NCBI GenBank assembly: GCA_025738555.1
Contig: JAOVFP010000008.1
Location: 2,790,001 to 2,854,000, forward strand
Source: Cyathus striatus
Taxonomy: Eukaryota; Basidiomycota; Agaricomycetes; Agaricales; Nidulariaceae
DNA: 64,000 nt
Direction of reading: 5' to 3'
Made by a program: the position numbers and the translations under genes. Of this stretch, positions 35,695 to 46,900 are shown piece by piece. Each line of letters opens with the position of its first letter. The stretch's first letter is position 1. A model generated the notes under the pieces. The model was not told the DNA's origin and ran no database searches. It worked only from the letters and a program-made list of their open reading frames with translations.

Positions 35695-36778
35695 TGTTGA
35701 GTCACATGACGAGAGTAGTTAGTTTATTAAATACTTAGAATGTAAATCCCAAATATAATAATCAACTTTAAATCCTGAGGTGCGAAGTCAGTAAGTTCAA
35801 GGGGCGCAATTGTGTTCAAGTCCAAATTTAGATCAAGTTAAAAATAGACAAGTTAAACTTAGGCTATTTTCGTTCTCACATCAAAGTATTCAAAGTCAAG
35901 TTCAGATTTAATTCGGTATCGCGGTACATATTTCTCGGTATCAAAACGTCTCGTAACTATATCTGATTCTCGTCTTTACACACCCTGTCTATGGGAGGGA
36001 AGAATGCCTGGCAGTTCCTGCCATTTCATTCCCTCCTCGCTCATCTATATACATTTACGGACATATCTAGTTACTACTTTGGTCTATACTAATTACTAAT
36101 TTATTCCTAGGTTTCTCTGTTGTTCTAGCCCAGTCGTTACTGCAGCCAATTGCATGCATGCGCGCACACATGTCTATGTCGCGATGGGCACCCATATGGG
36201 CAGCGCGTCGATCTATTACCATTTCTGGCGTTGCTTATATCATCAAATGCGCGTGGCGCGTCAGTATCGCAACAAAACGCCATCGCTGCGTCGCGTACTC
36301 ACCCCGCTATCTTTCTCTTCTTCGTGATCTGCGCATGGGTTGCGCGTGGTCTATCAGCGTCATTCCGTGCTTAGCTAATGTATTGTCTGCATAGCTTTGC
36401 TCATATTCTCGTGTTCTGGGCTGGTTCTAGGGTCTGGCTGTCTTCAACTCTGCACGCATTCTTGGTTGGTCTATGACTCTGAGGCTTCGTCATAATGAAT
36501 AGTGGGGTCTCTGTTGGGCTAGCAACTGCAAAATGACGTTGTTATATTGAAAGAAAGTGGTATGTATTTGTTTAAATTGTTTTAAACCATACTGAGGTGG
36601 AGTTTTTATGTTTTTTATAGGTTTATTTGTTTTAAATCCCTTAGTAAATTATGGGAGGCGGCGTGGGAACTCAGCCCCTCCCCACTGTGTCCTACTCATG
36701 CGCTCAGGTGGAAGTTCCATAAATTCGGAATGAGAAAATCGAAATTAAAGTACGTCATTTTATTTTACTAGCGTATCA
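35695..36778. repeat. Candidate solo LTR or other insertion, CpG-rich
   Basis: This block of about 1.08 kb is clearly richer in CG and GCGC than the CpG-poor Harbinger DNA around it. Starting at TGTTGAGTCACATG and ending at GCGTATCA it would have TG...CA termini and a CTCC repeat at both ends. The flanks are CTCC-rich, so the duplication is ambiguous. No coding frame is visible. The composition break is clear; identity as an LTR is a guess. Confidence 0.4.
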
Positions 36779-36795
36779 CTCCTCCTCCAGGTGCA

Positions 36796-37000
36796 CTCAA
36801 AGGAGGAGGGGGAAAGCCAGATCCTGATCCATTCAGTGCAAACACAGGTGTGATTGCTGGTGGAGGTGGGTGGAGGAGGGGGGAAGCAGGATCTCAATCC
36901 ATTCAGTGCAGGTGCAGGTGTGCTTGCTGGTGGAGGCGGGTGGAGGAGGGGGGAAGCAGAATCCCAATCCATTCAGTGCAGGCACAGGTGTGCTTGCTGG
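36796..37000. repeat. 70-bp minisatellite, about three copies
   Basis: Three imperfect units each contain ATCCATTCAGTGCA and GTGTG[C/A]TTGCTGG with a GGTGGAGG run. They lie at the 3' end of the transposase gene and read as Pro/Ala-rich repeats on the minus strand, in the frame that follows the KRWLFEAP residues. Confidence 0.85.
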
Positions 37001-39291
37001 AGCTTCAAACAACCATCTTTTTAAGTCCTCTCTTCTCTGCTTTGCCACAGCAAGTGCTCTAGCTTGATTGCCACTTCTTGAAGCTTGCTCCAGGACTTGC
37101 TCAGCCTGCTATCATTCATTGTTAAATGGTTCTGGGGACCTACCATCTTGAATGAATAGTTCTGCTTCAGACTCAATAGTAGAGGAGCCTCATTCCTCTG
37201 CTTCCACCTCTAAAGCAAAGTTGTGAACCACTACACATGCTACCAACCAAAATGTCACTATTTTATGGCTTGAGTCATCATGTATAATAACCCTGAGGTC
37301 TTTGAGACTTTGGAAGCAGCCTTTCAAGAATCCAATCGCATGTTCTGATCTAATCTGAATTTGTGACAACTTCTCATTGAATCTTCAGTTCTCTGGTAGA
37401 TCTGCCTCAGGCTTTTTGTACAGAGCAGTCAGCCATACCTCAATCTATGAATAAGACAGTATTGATGGAATAAGCAAGTGATGCAAGGTGGAAAAGTAGA
37501 ATGTGCATGGGATAAGCAGAATCTGCCCATATGAATTCCTGTCCTTCAAGGTATAAGTCCCACTCATTGTAAATTTGAGTTTTCTGCCATCCACTGGCAT
37601 CATGAGTGCTTCCTGTATATCCAAATCTGATATCTACAATCTGCAAGTTAGGAGTTGATACTATCTGTGTGACAGCATCAAAATTAAAATGAATGGGAGA
37701 CATCTAAGAACATACCTGAAGATTTAAGGAATAGTTGCACTTCTGATCAAAATAATCTTCTCCAAATAAGTATGGGTGGTGATATAGTGGTATTAATGTG
37801 CCATCCACCATGCACCACCCATCTCTCCATGCAGGACATGAGTGTTCCTCTACCCACTCCTTGGCTTGCTTCTTTTCCTCTGGGGTGGGAGGCCATAAAT
37901 GCTCATCATGAAATGATGGCCATAGTAAAGCTGTTAACACATGATGTGTAACTTTAACAATAGTCCCCTTTGTTACATACTGTACCACTCAGAGGGATGA
38001 TAGGGGAGGTGCTGGGTTTAGCACAGAGGGAGCTACTGGTAGTATTACATAAGCTCAAGGTCAGAAGCAGAGAACTCAGAAAGTGCAGAGGTGAACCTTG
38101 GTTTCAGCTTGTATGCTGCACCCCTTGTGATTCTTGGTGGTTCATATTTCAAGTTGAGTGTGAAACACAGAAAGGTTGGAACAGAGGAAGGTCAGAATAG
38201 GGACCCAGAACTAAGGATGAAACCTTAGAGACAAGAGGATGGAGTATAGTGGTATATTCATAATCATAGTCAATACGAAAACTAAAGTTACTTTACAGAA
38301 ATGAAGTCTTAAATACTAAGTAACTAGTGGAGTAGTTTACTTTGAGTGAAGTATAAGGGTATAACTAGGGATAGGTAAACATGGAGTCAGCCACCATAGA
38401 GGAGTAGTGGCTGAAAAATGGAAGGAAAGGCTGTATGTGATATAGTGAAATGGATAGGAGTAGTAATAGAGGAGTAAGTCAAAATAATGACATAGCAGAT
38501 GAGCACAAGTAAGTAATTGATAAATCATGATGATGTATCTGACAATTGGTCAGAAATGTGGTCAACATGGAAGTGCGGTAAGTGCAGGAATGTTGGGATA
38601 GTGCAGAATAGTGGATTCCAGACACAGATGTAACACCCTTGGCATATCCAGCCCATTTTGCCACTTTATCCAATCCTGAGGCATTGCCATAATGCCCAAA
38701 TCTATAAAGAGTAATTGCAAGTTGATCTTCTACCAGCATTTGTGGAATATGTGAAGAACTGCTGAACACTGGTGATATCCATAGTTCCTGGAGAAAGTGA
38801 TCAGGCCTTTCATGCTTTAGAACACAGAGAAGGTGGGGAAGTGCAGGGGGACCTTGTGGAAAGGGATTTTGAGGTGCAAGATACCAATGAGCACAAAGCT
38901 CCCCTAGCTCTGTACAGACATGTCGAAGATATGGCCATGTCTTCAGGAAAGCTGGCATCAAGAACTCATCACTGTCTTCAGAGTCATGATTTCCCTGATA
39001 ATGCCCATGCCTAGTAGACCCTTCATCAATCTCCATCACCTCATCACTCTCAATCCCTGAATCCTCTCCACTACTTGATGTCTCTTCTGAGTCTGAGCAT
39101 AAGCTTCCAGTGGAACTGGAATCTGAGTCCATTTCAGCATTGGAGAACATATCAGTTCCAGATGAATCACTTGTGAGAGTTGTTGAAGATGATGAGGAGG
39201 AGGAGGAATCTGCAGATGTTGAGTATCCATGTGTAGGATTGAATGAGTCTTCTTGAAGCTGCCAAGTGTATTTAGGCTCATTCAGCCTCAT
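36990..39291 (-). pseudogene. Harbinger DDE_Tnp_4 transposase, split by a solo LTR
   Basis: The N-terminal part is Ser/Asp/Glu-rich, then DQLAITLYRFGHYGNASGLD and VAKWAGYAKG. After the LTR it continues GTIVKVTHHVL, WRDGWCMVDGTLIPLY (first catalytic Asp), a short intron, then IVSTPNLQIVDIRFGYTGST and FIWADSAYP (second Asp region), another intron, and PEADLPEN followed by a TGA where Arg is expected, then RSEHAIGFLKGCF (Glu) and IVTFWLVACVVVHNFALE. Removing the LTR plus one CCCTT restores the frame through AKG-T exactly. Inactive because of the LTR and at least two stops. Confidence 0.85.
37971..38635. repeat. Solo LTR (gypsy A-like) in the transposase
   Basis: Begins TGTTACATACTG and ends CAGATGTAACA, flanked by a perfect CCCTT duplication (37966-37970, 38636-38640). 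The start and end resemble the LTR at 7065-7820, and the middle contains the TTGTATGCTGCACCCCTTG phrase shared by both gypsy LTR families here. It splits the transposase between Lys-Gly and Thr codons. Confidence 0.95.
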
Positions 39292-39717
39292 TAAACATCT
39301 TCTAACCTGCTTTTTCTTCAGTTGTGCTTTGTAGACTTGAATATATGAATATCTGAGCTCTCTGGCTCATTGCTGACAGGGCATGGAGCATGGCATAGCA
39401 TGAAATAGGAGATGTATGGTACTCAGGAGTCAGACTTGGTTGAATTTGGGACACCAGTTATTTCGTCAGTGTAAATAAAAAATGTATATTTATTTAAATT
39501 ACATAAGTTACTTGAATCCATACATAGGGGTTGAGTAGGGGCAAGATATTTAAGCGAAGTCAGGAACCAAGTTGTGAATCAGAAATCAAATGGGGGGGTC
39601 ACAGTAAAACCTGGTTTTGGGCTGGTTCTGACACATTTTTAATTCCAGAACCAAGGTCAGAACCAAAGTCAGAACCAGCTGAAAACCAGGTGAACCAGCC
39701 ATCCATGACCCCCCCTA

Positions 39718-41965
39718 TTCATGTAAGTACAAGCATTAGATACACTTTGATCCAGACAAATATTTGTAAGTCAGTCCCTGACTTATGGAAAGCTGGAGCA
39801 CCAAGCTCTAAGCCATCAAAAAGAATAAAATTCAGAGCCAGCAATTCCAAGCCAAGTTTGGATCTAGATTTAGTTTCCAGTTTGTTCTTTTTCAGTTACG
39901 ATGTTCAGTTAGCGTGCTCAGGAGTCAGGCACCTTTGTTGGGACTACAGCACATGCTTGGTGCAGGGATATACAGCTGAGATGAGTGACAATGCTGCTAA
40001 CTTTCAGTCTTTATTGTGCTTGCATTGATTTTGCCTCCATCCATTAGAGCAAGATATCTTGTACTACTGTCCACTACACAAAGAAAGTGAATACTGCTAT
40101 GCAAGATGAGCAGAAACCTGATGTTCAGGTGTAATTCAAAAGGTAGAATTGAAGGCTAACAAATGTCTACATGGTCTGATTTAACCACACTAAACTATAA
40201 GTATATGCATAGCTCAAAAGTGCTGAGAGTTAAAATGTGTCATTATACTTTATATGCTATATTCATGCTCATGAGATCTTGTGAGTGTGCATGCATATCT
40301 ATACTGTATAGTAGTATAGTAGACCATATGAAATATACTTACATGTAAACTCAAGGACTGCTAAACATTATAAGAATCATATATAGAAAGTTCTATTTGA
40401 TCATGTACACTCAAGATTGTTAACTTATACACTCTGGCAGGAGTGAATATACGTGCTCAACTTCTTACTGTGCACACTCAAGGTATTATTTTGCACTCCA
40501 TTGCTTGAAGTTCCTGTACAAGAAACTTTATCTAATACAGATGCTTTCACTATGCTTACTTGTGCTATTTGTTACACTTGCATTCTTTGTGCCCCTGAGA
40601 AAATGTTGCTCACACACTGTTACAGCTATTCCGAATGCAGACCGTCACACTTCTCACTCACAAATACAATTGGTTATGAGCCACATCAGGAAAAATCCTG
40701 TCCACTAAAAAAGCCAATTTCAGGGAACTTAAGTAGAAATAAGGTCAAAAAAGGGAAATAAGTACTATTAGTGATAATAGTAAGGTCCCAACCTTATTCT
40801 GCCCTTTTTTAGTTCAGATAAGGACTGATAAGCTCATTTAAAGGGTAATATGCCCACATAAACAAAACCCAGATGCTTATAAGCACACATTGCTTTTCAC
40901 TCCAATTTCACTCAGTGCAGTATATAATAGGCTTTAGTTAATTATATATTGTTATTGTATTACAATGAAAGTAGTTACATTAATATATACATTAAATACA
41001 ACAACCCCCTCAAGATATACCACATACACCCCACAACTCCAGCTACATATATCCCCCCATCCCACCAGCACTCACTCAATTATAACATGTACACCCCCAC
41101 AACATCCAGCTACACATATCCCCCATATCCACCCCCTTTCCATCACCCAGCAGCACCACACACCCAATGATAACAACTATAACATGATGAGCACACATAT
41201 AACAAGATAACTCAAATACATACCAGGGAACAGAGACCATGAATAAGAGTTCAAGTGGAGGATGAGCCCAGAAGTTGGAAGGCATGTGAGACCAGTTGTA
41301 CAACGAGTTGAGGTGCTGAGATGCAGAAGCTTTTGCAGTGAGAGACCAGTGTAAGTTATCAAAGCAGACTCAAGGACAGAGATTGAAGTTGGATCTTAAA
41401 GTAGAAAGCCAGCATTTTACTAGATGAGTGGACACAAGTAACGAGCAGGGGAAGGAGGGGGGGAAGGAGGGAGGGGAAGGAAGGAACTTAGGAAAGGTGG
41501 GGGAATTGAAAGAAGCACAACAACCGTCAACGTGTCAAATTCAACATGCACATGCTCTATAATCAAGGCCAAATAAAGTGAAGTGATCACATGCTAACTT
41601 TCTTGCTTGCCAGTGTCACTGACACTGGGGAGGGGCAATCACTGTAAGAGGACGCGGCCGCTGACTAAGTACACAGCCACCTGAAATTGTGAAAATCAAT
41701 GAACACTGATCTTGAACGCGTCACGCCGACTCCATCATTTATTTCATGCTCTACACCTCTCCCAAACTTCTTTTAATTTAACTGATTCAACATAAATCAT
41801 ATATCAACAATAGAGAAAGATATTCTATGTTGTAAGTTCTCAATAGAAAATTAACTTATGCTGTATCGTCATAAAATCAGATTCATAGCCCAAGTCTTTG
41901 CCTGAGCCACCACTTTGATATCTCTTTAGTTTTACATATTTGTGTTGAAGCTGGCATTTGGAATC
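39718..41965. other. Gene-free, CpG-poor stretch
   Basis: No supportable gene. A C-rich near-duplicate lies at about 41020-41150 (CCCCACAAC.CCAGCTACA repeated), and a purine-rich GGAAGGAGGG tract at about 41450-41500. CG content rises after about 41640, including a GCGGCCGC site. Small open frames here have no motif or splice context. Confidence 0.4.
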
Positions 41966-42361
41966 TCAAAGTGTGTCGAGTCTACCCTGAAGATCATTAA
42001 TTGTGAATCCAGAAGCCTCTTTAACACCTCGTAATTCACGTGCTTTGAATTCTAGATTGCGTCTGAGCTGTTTAGCAGCATTCTTTAGACCAGATATATC
42101 CATTCTGTATGCCTGGTTGGCTTTTTGAAGCCAGTAAGTCCTTCTCCACTCACTCCAATACTTCTTCTTTACAAGCTCTACTTGTTGCTGGTAATATGAT
42201 ATCGAAGCTATTAATTCCTCTCTCTGTTGGTCTACACTTGGTACCACATCAAGAGCAGGACTTCTGACACATTTATTTGCAAGAGCTTCTCGTGCTGACA
42301 TGAGAGCTGTCTGCTGTTGTTTTGACCACTGGTTTGTCTTCCTCTTAATAGATTGCACCAT
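41966..42361 (-). CDS. Hypothetical coiled-coil protein
   Basis: A 131-residue frame starting MVQSIKRKTNQWSKQQQTAL, rich in Lys, Arg, Gln and Glu, with two predicted helical coiled-coil stretches (around 60-85 and 95-125). I do not recognise a family. It stands alone with no intron signals that would extend it. Such short coiled-coil frames often sit in fungal transposons, so it may be a transposon remnant rather than a cellular gene. Confidence 0.35.
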   Translation of the reverse strand: MVQSIKRKTNQWSKQQQTALMSAREALANKCVRSPALDVVPSVDQQREELIASISYYQQQVELVKKKYWSEWRRTYWLQKANQAYRMDISGLKNAAKQLRRNLEFKARELRGVKEASGFTINDLQGRLDTL

Positions 42362-43020
42362 ACTTTGTAGTTATGACCTATAGTATTGTATATTAGATGT
42401 TAAACGTGCACAACAGGCTATAGATAGAATGGGACATGCTTTTCTATGGGGGGTATGTATTTTTGACACGACATGACGCGACACGCATATGCCAAAAGCA
42501 CATGTTACATAATCAATATAAGGGTTGATCTGACATCGATTTTGAGATTGTTTTGTGACTTCCACATACACTCCCAGTGTTGGCCTTAGTGGGAAATATG
42601 CATATAATAACCATACTTAGGGATTGTTCAATGTAAATTTTTTATTAATGAGCCGTAGCGTATAGTAGAGGATGTATCTAACACTTCTGGTCAAATTTTT
42701 GAAGATCTGGTCTTAACAATCCCTCCGCTACCATCAACTTCCTTCCTAATCTGGTTACATTTAGGTACAAACATAGTGGATTTGGTGTGAAAATGCCATT
42801 TTCCTTGAATCAATCCTTTCCTGGAAATACCAAACAAAACCAAATAGCATCGGATTTAGACGAGTTGCCCCTCCCCACAGTGTCACTTTATCGCTTGCTA
42901 TTTGAACTTAGATGTTTAAACCTTCATATAGTTCTTACACTTAACTTGTATGTAACTTATTTTCCCTCCAATTAACAATGATGTAGGATAAAGTGTGTGT
43001 TCTCCACCATGATATTGGTT
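42362..43020. other. Intergenic, no gene seen
   Basis: AT-rich spacer up to the gypsy B target duplication. The same sequence context resumes at 51454 beyond the element. Confidence 0.4.
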
Positions 43021-43025
43021 CTTAG

Positions 43026-43636
43026 TGTCACGTCCCATTCTATTCCACTAGGGACAAGAACCTCGGAGTAGATAGTCTAATAGAAGCGGAGTAACTCGCA
43101 CACATTAGTAGGGTGCGTGGAGGTAGTGAACGAGTACAGGAGTAGTGGAACATTGGCTTCAACTTGTGTGTTGCGCCCTTGGACTTCCAGTTCTGTATTT
43201 AGAACAAAGTGGAGTAAGTGGCAAAACAGCAGAGTTGGCTCAAGGCCCAAGTAGGAGAAAGGGTGTAAACGTAGTTGATTTGAAACTGAAGTCTATCTAC
43301 ATTACAGGAGTAGTTTATATAGTAAACTACTTTGTCCGAATGCGTACGGAGTAATGCCCATGGGTATGTAGCATCCTAGGGTTAAGTAAACTCCATGAAA
43401 TGTAGAACACGGTAAACTAGTAGTACGCCTCTAGATTATAGTCATAGGAGAAATGGCCGCGGCCGGAGAACGAGGTAATTATATTAAAGGGAAGGAACAA
43501 GTAAACAGATACAAGTAAACATTAGTAAGGAAGAGTTCAATATATAACAAGTATACATAGTCCGGAGGAAACGTACTAAAAGCGGAGTAAACCCGGAGTT
43601 GACTCCAATGGTACAGGGATTGTCATGGATATGACA
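43026..43636 (-). repeat. 3' LTR of gypsy B
   Basis: TGTCACGTCCCATTC to GGATATGACA. It shares almost every base with the LTR at 50837; visible differences are scattered transitions (for example CACGTCCC versus CATGTCCC at the start). Confidence 0.95.
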
Positions 43637-43650
43637 GTATCCTCCCATTA
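43637..43650 (-). promoter_or_regulatory. Polypurine tract of gypsy B
   Basis: On the minus strand AATGGGAGGATAC immediately precedes the 3' LTR, the position of the plus-strand primer used in reverse transcription. Confidence 0.7.
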
Positions 43651-43967
43651 AGGCCGAGCCTTCGAGGCCTTTGAGATGAATAGGAATAATTATGCTTATT
43701 CAGCAGTGAAAAACTCCGGAGATTGCTGAGGGCAATGCCAGAGGTGGAGTAAATGATACTGTGGCAGAGATAATGAGTCTGGGAGTGAAAATGAAGATAG
43801 AAATGAAAATCGAGCCGGAGGAAAATGTGCATAGACAGGAGAAAAATGTTTTGTAGGTTTTGGACTTTGAATTGTTTTTTGGTGTATGTGTGCACTGAGT
43901 GCACTAGGGATTGAAACTAAGAAAAAGAGTGAAAGCGGAGTAAAATGAGTAAAAAGCGGAGTAAAGT

Positions 43968-46900
43968 CTAAGTGGTGTCTGGATTGGGCTTATCAGGATA
44001 TTTTGAATGGAACTCCAGAATAAGTTCAAAAGCATGCTCTAGCTCCGTTGCAGCTAGCCAAGTTAACTCTTTGTCCATGCCCTCGTATCCAGACCAGCGG
44101 ACTAGATACCGGAGTTTGCATTTGCAACGACGATCTAACTTGGAGTCACAGATTTCGCTGACTTCGTACTCGATGTCGCCATCAAGTTCCACTGGAGGAG
44201 GCGGAGGTATTTCATGTTCAGGGAAAGGATTTTCTGTGGCTGGCTCGAGCATAGAGACGTGGAAGACTGGATGAACTGAGCGAAAGTTGGTGGGGAGGCG
44301 TAAGGTGCGGGAGTGGGATCCAGTCTCGGCAATAATCTCGTATGGACCATAATACTTTTCAGCAAACTTTTTTGCTGGACGAGTAGATTTAAAGAACTTA
44401 GCATGGACAAAAGCCTTTGTTCCAACCTTGAACTCCGGAGCTGGCAACCGACGGTTGTCTGCTCCGACTTGATAACGCTTTTGAGCAAGTGCTATTTCGA
44501 TTTTGAGGAGTTCGTGAAGTTCTTGGAGGTCAACGGCAAATTCCCATGCTTTAGCTGCAGTAACATCTCGTTCCGGATGAACTGTTATTGCTGGGTGATA
44601 ACCCTTGTTGGCGAAGAAGGGGGTTGTATTAGTGGTCGAGCTCGGAGTATTATTATACGCGAACTCAGCGAGAGGAAGTAGAACAGCCCAGTTGTCCTGC
44701 TGGTAGTTGCAGTAAATGTGGACATATTGCTCCAGAACTTGGTTGATATGTTCTGTTTGTCCATCGCCCTCTGGGTGATACCCGGAGGTAAAGTGCAAGG
44801 TCATGTCAAGGACTTTGCCCAATGAACGGAAGAAATGAGAGATGAACTCCGAGCCTCTGTCGGAGGTAACATGCTCTGGAACACCATGTTTAGAAAATAC
44901 ATGCAATACGAAGAGCTGAGCGAGTTGGGCGGAGGTAATGGTGTTATAGCAAGGGATGAATATTGCCTGCTTGCTGAAACGATCTATGACAACCAGAATG
45001 GAGTTATACTCTTCTGAACCAGACTTAGGAAGTGTTTCGATGAAATCCATTGATATAGAACTCCATGGATGTCCCGGAATTGGGAGTTGCTTCAAAGTGC
45101 CGTAGGGTCGATGCCTTTGGGGTTTAGATCGCATGCAAGTGGTACAGGACTTACAGTAGTCCTTGATATAAGTGCGGAGGCCGGGCCAAGTGTATTCACG
45201 CCTGATGATGGACAAGGTCTTGTTTTGACCGGGGTGTCCAGCGAGGATGTGATCATGCTTGTACTGGAGAACACGGAGGCAAAGGGAGTTGTCATTGGGA
45301 ACATAGATACATTCATCGAGACGGAGTAATTTGTCCGTTCCGACTGACCAACGACCAGTGGGATCTCGGAGATGAATGGCGGCAACAGTGTCAGTAGGTT
45401 GAGTGATCAGGATATCATGATGAAGCTGCTCAACATCCATAACTATGCTAGCTCCAAGAATTGGTAGGAAGAGAATAGTAGCTCGCAATGAGGTAGTGAG
45501 TTGTTCTTGAGTGAAAACTGGCCTAAAGTTATGTGGATTGACTGTGGCATAGTCGTTATCCCCCTCTTTAGGATAGATATCCCAGCGTCTAGTTAATGCA
45601 TCTGGTTTAGCTCCGAGCTTCCCCAGACGAAAACGTATAACTAGATTGAATTGAGAAAGATACTCCGACCAACGGGCTTGACGACAAGTGAGGATCTTGG
45701 TGGTGGAGAAGTATTCCAGGTTCTTATGATCAGTGACCACATCGATTGAAATACCAGAACCCTCCAAGTAATGTCGCCATACTTTGAAAGCTTCAAAGAT
45801 CGCTAGGAGTTCTTTGTCATGGGTGTCATAGTTCAACTCCAGAGCAGTAAAGGTCCTGGAGTGGAATGCTATAGGGTGGATATCGCCATCGTCAGCGATG
45901 ATAGAGAGAATAGCTCCGAGTGCATAGTCTGAAGCATCAGTCTCTACTATAATCTGCACATCTGGCACCCAGTGTGTAAGCACTGGAGCAGTACTGAAAG
46001 CATCTTTCAGATGATTGAACGCCGCACGGCATGCCGGAGTAAAGTCCCACTTCAAACCCTTCCGGGTAAGATGTGTTAATGAAACAACAATGTCCGAGTA
46101 ATCTTGGATGAAACGTCGGTAGAAATTGGCAAAGCCAAGGAAAGATTGAACATCTTTCACTTTTCTAGGCTCAGGCCAATCCTGAATTGTTTGGACTTTG
46201 TCCTTAGACATTGTGAGGCCGGACGGAGAAAGAATGAAACCAAGGTACTCAACAGACTCTGTGTGGAATTCACACTTATCTGCCTGGGCATAAAGACCAT
46301 GCTTTCGTAATCGGCATAGGACTTCCTTAATGTGTCGACGGTGTTCCTCCATGTTATTGGAGTAGATAAGAATATCGTCGAGGTAAACTATTATGCACAC
46401 GTCAAGTAAATCCTTGAAGATGTCATTCATAAAACGTTGAAAGGCTGCCGGTGCATTGGTAAGTCCAAACGGCATTACTAGCCATTCAAACGAGCCATAG
46501 CAAGTGCGAAAGGCAGTCTTCCATTCATCTCCATCGGTGATACGGACAAGATGGTAGGCATGGCAGAGGTCGATTTTAGAATAAATTCGAGCCTTGCAAG
46601 GACTATCAAGGAGGTCGGCAATGAGAGGGAGAGGGTACCTATCCTTCTTGGAAATGGCATTGAGTCCACGGAAATCGACACAAAGCCAAAGTGAACCATC
46701 CTTCTTCTGGACAAAGAGCACTGGTGCTCCGTGTGGAGAACGTGAAGGACGTATGAAGCCAATACGGAGATGTTCATCAATGAACTCCCGTAAAGATCCA
46801 AGCTCGGATTGGGAAAGAGAATAGATTGTACCAACCGGAGGAGAAGAGCCTTCATCCAGATTGATTTTAAGATCGTAAGGACGGTGTGGAGCAAGTGTAT

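Larger units (their letters stand above)
32064..39715. mobile_element. Harbinger/PIF-like DNA transposon, about 7.65 kb, dead
   Basis: Both ends read inward as a seven-G run followed by TCA[C/T]GGATGGCTGGTTCA, flanked by TA on each side (32062-32063, 39716-39717). Subterminal GGTTCTG motifs repeat, and the right end (39593-39715) can itself fold back. Inside are the two genes expected for this superfamily: a Myb/SANT-type DNA-binding protein (plus) and a DDE_Tnp_4 transposase (minus). Both are broken by stops and by solo LTRs. The TA rather than TWA duplication recalls the ISL2EU branch; this is an inference. Confidence 0.85.

Noticed and set aside
36850..37000. Direct repeats resembling a CRISPR array
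   Set aside because: Unit length (70 bp), lack of distinct spacers and a eukaryotic transposon setting make this a minisatellite at the transposase gene end.
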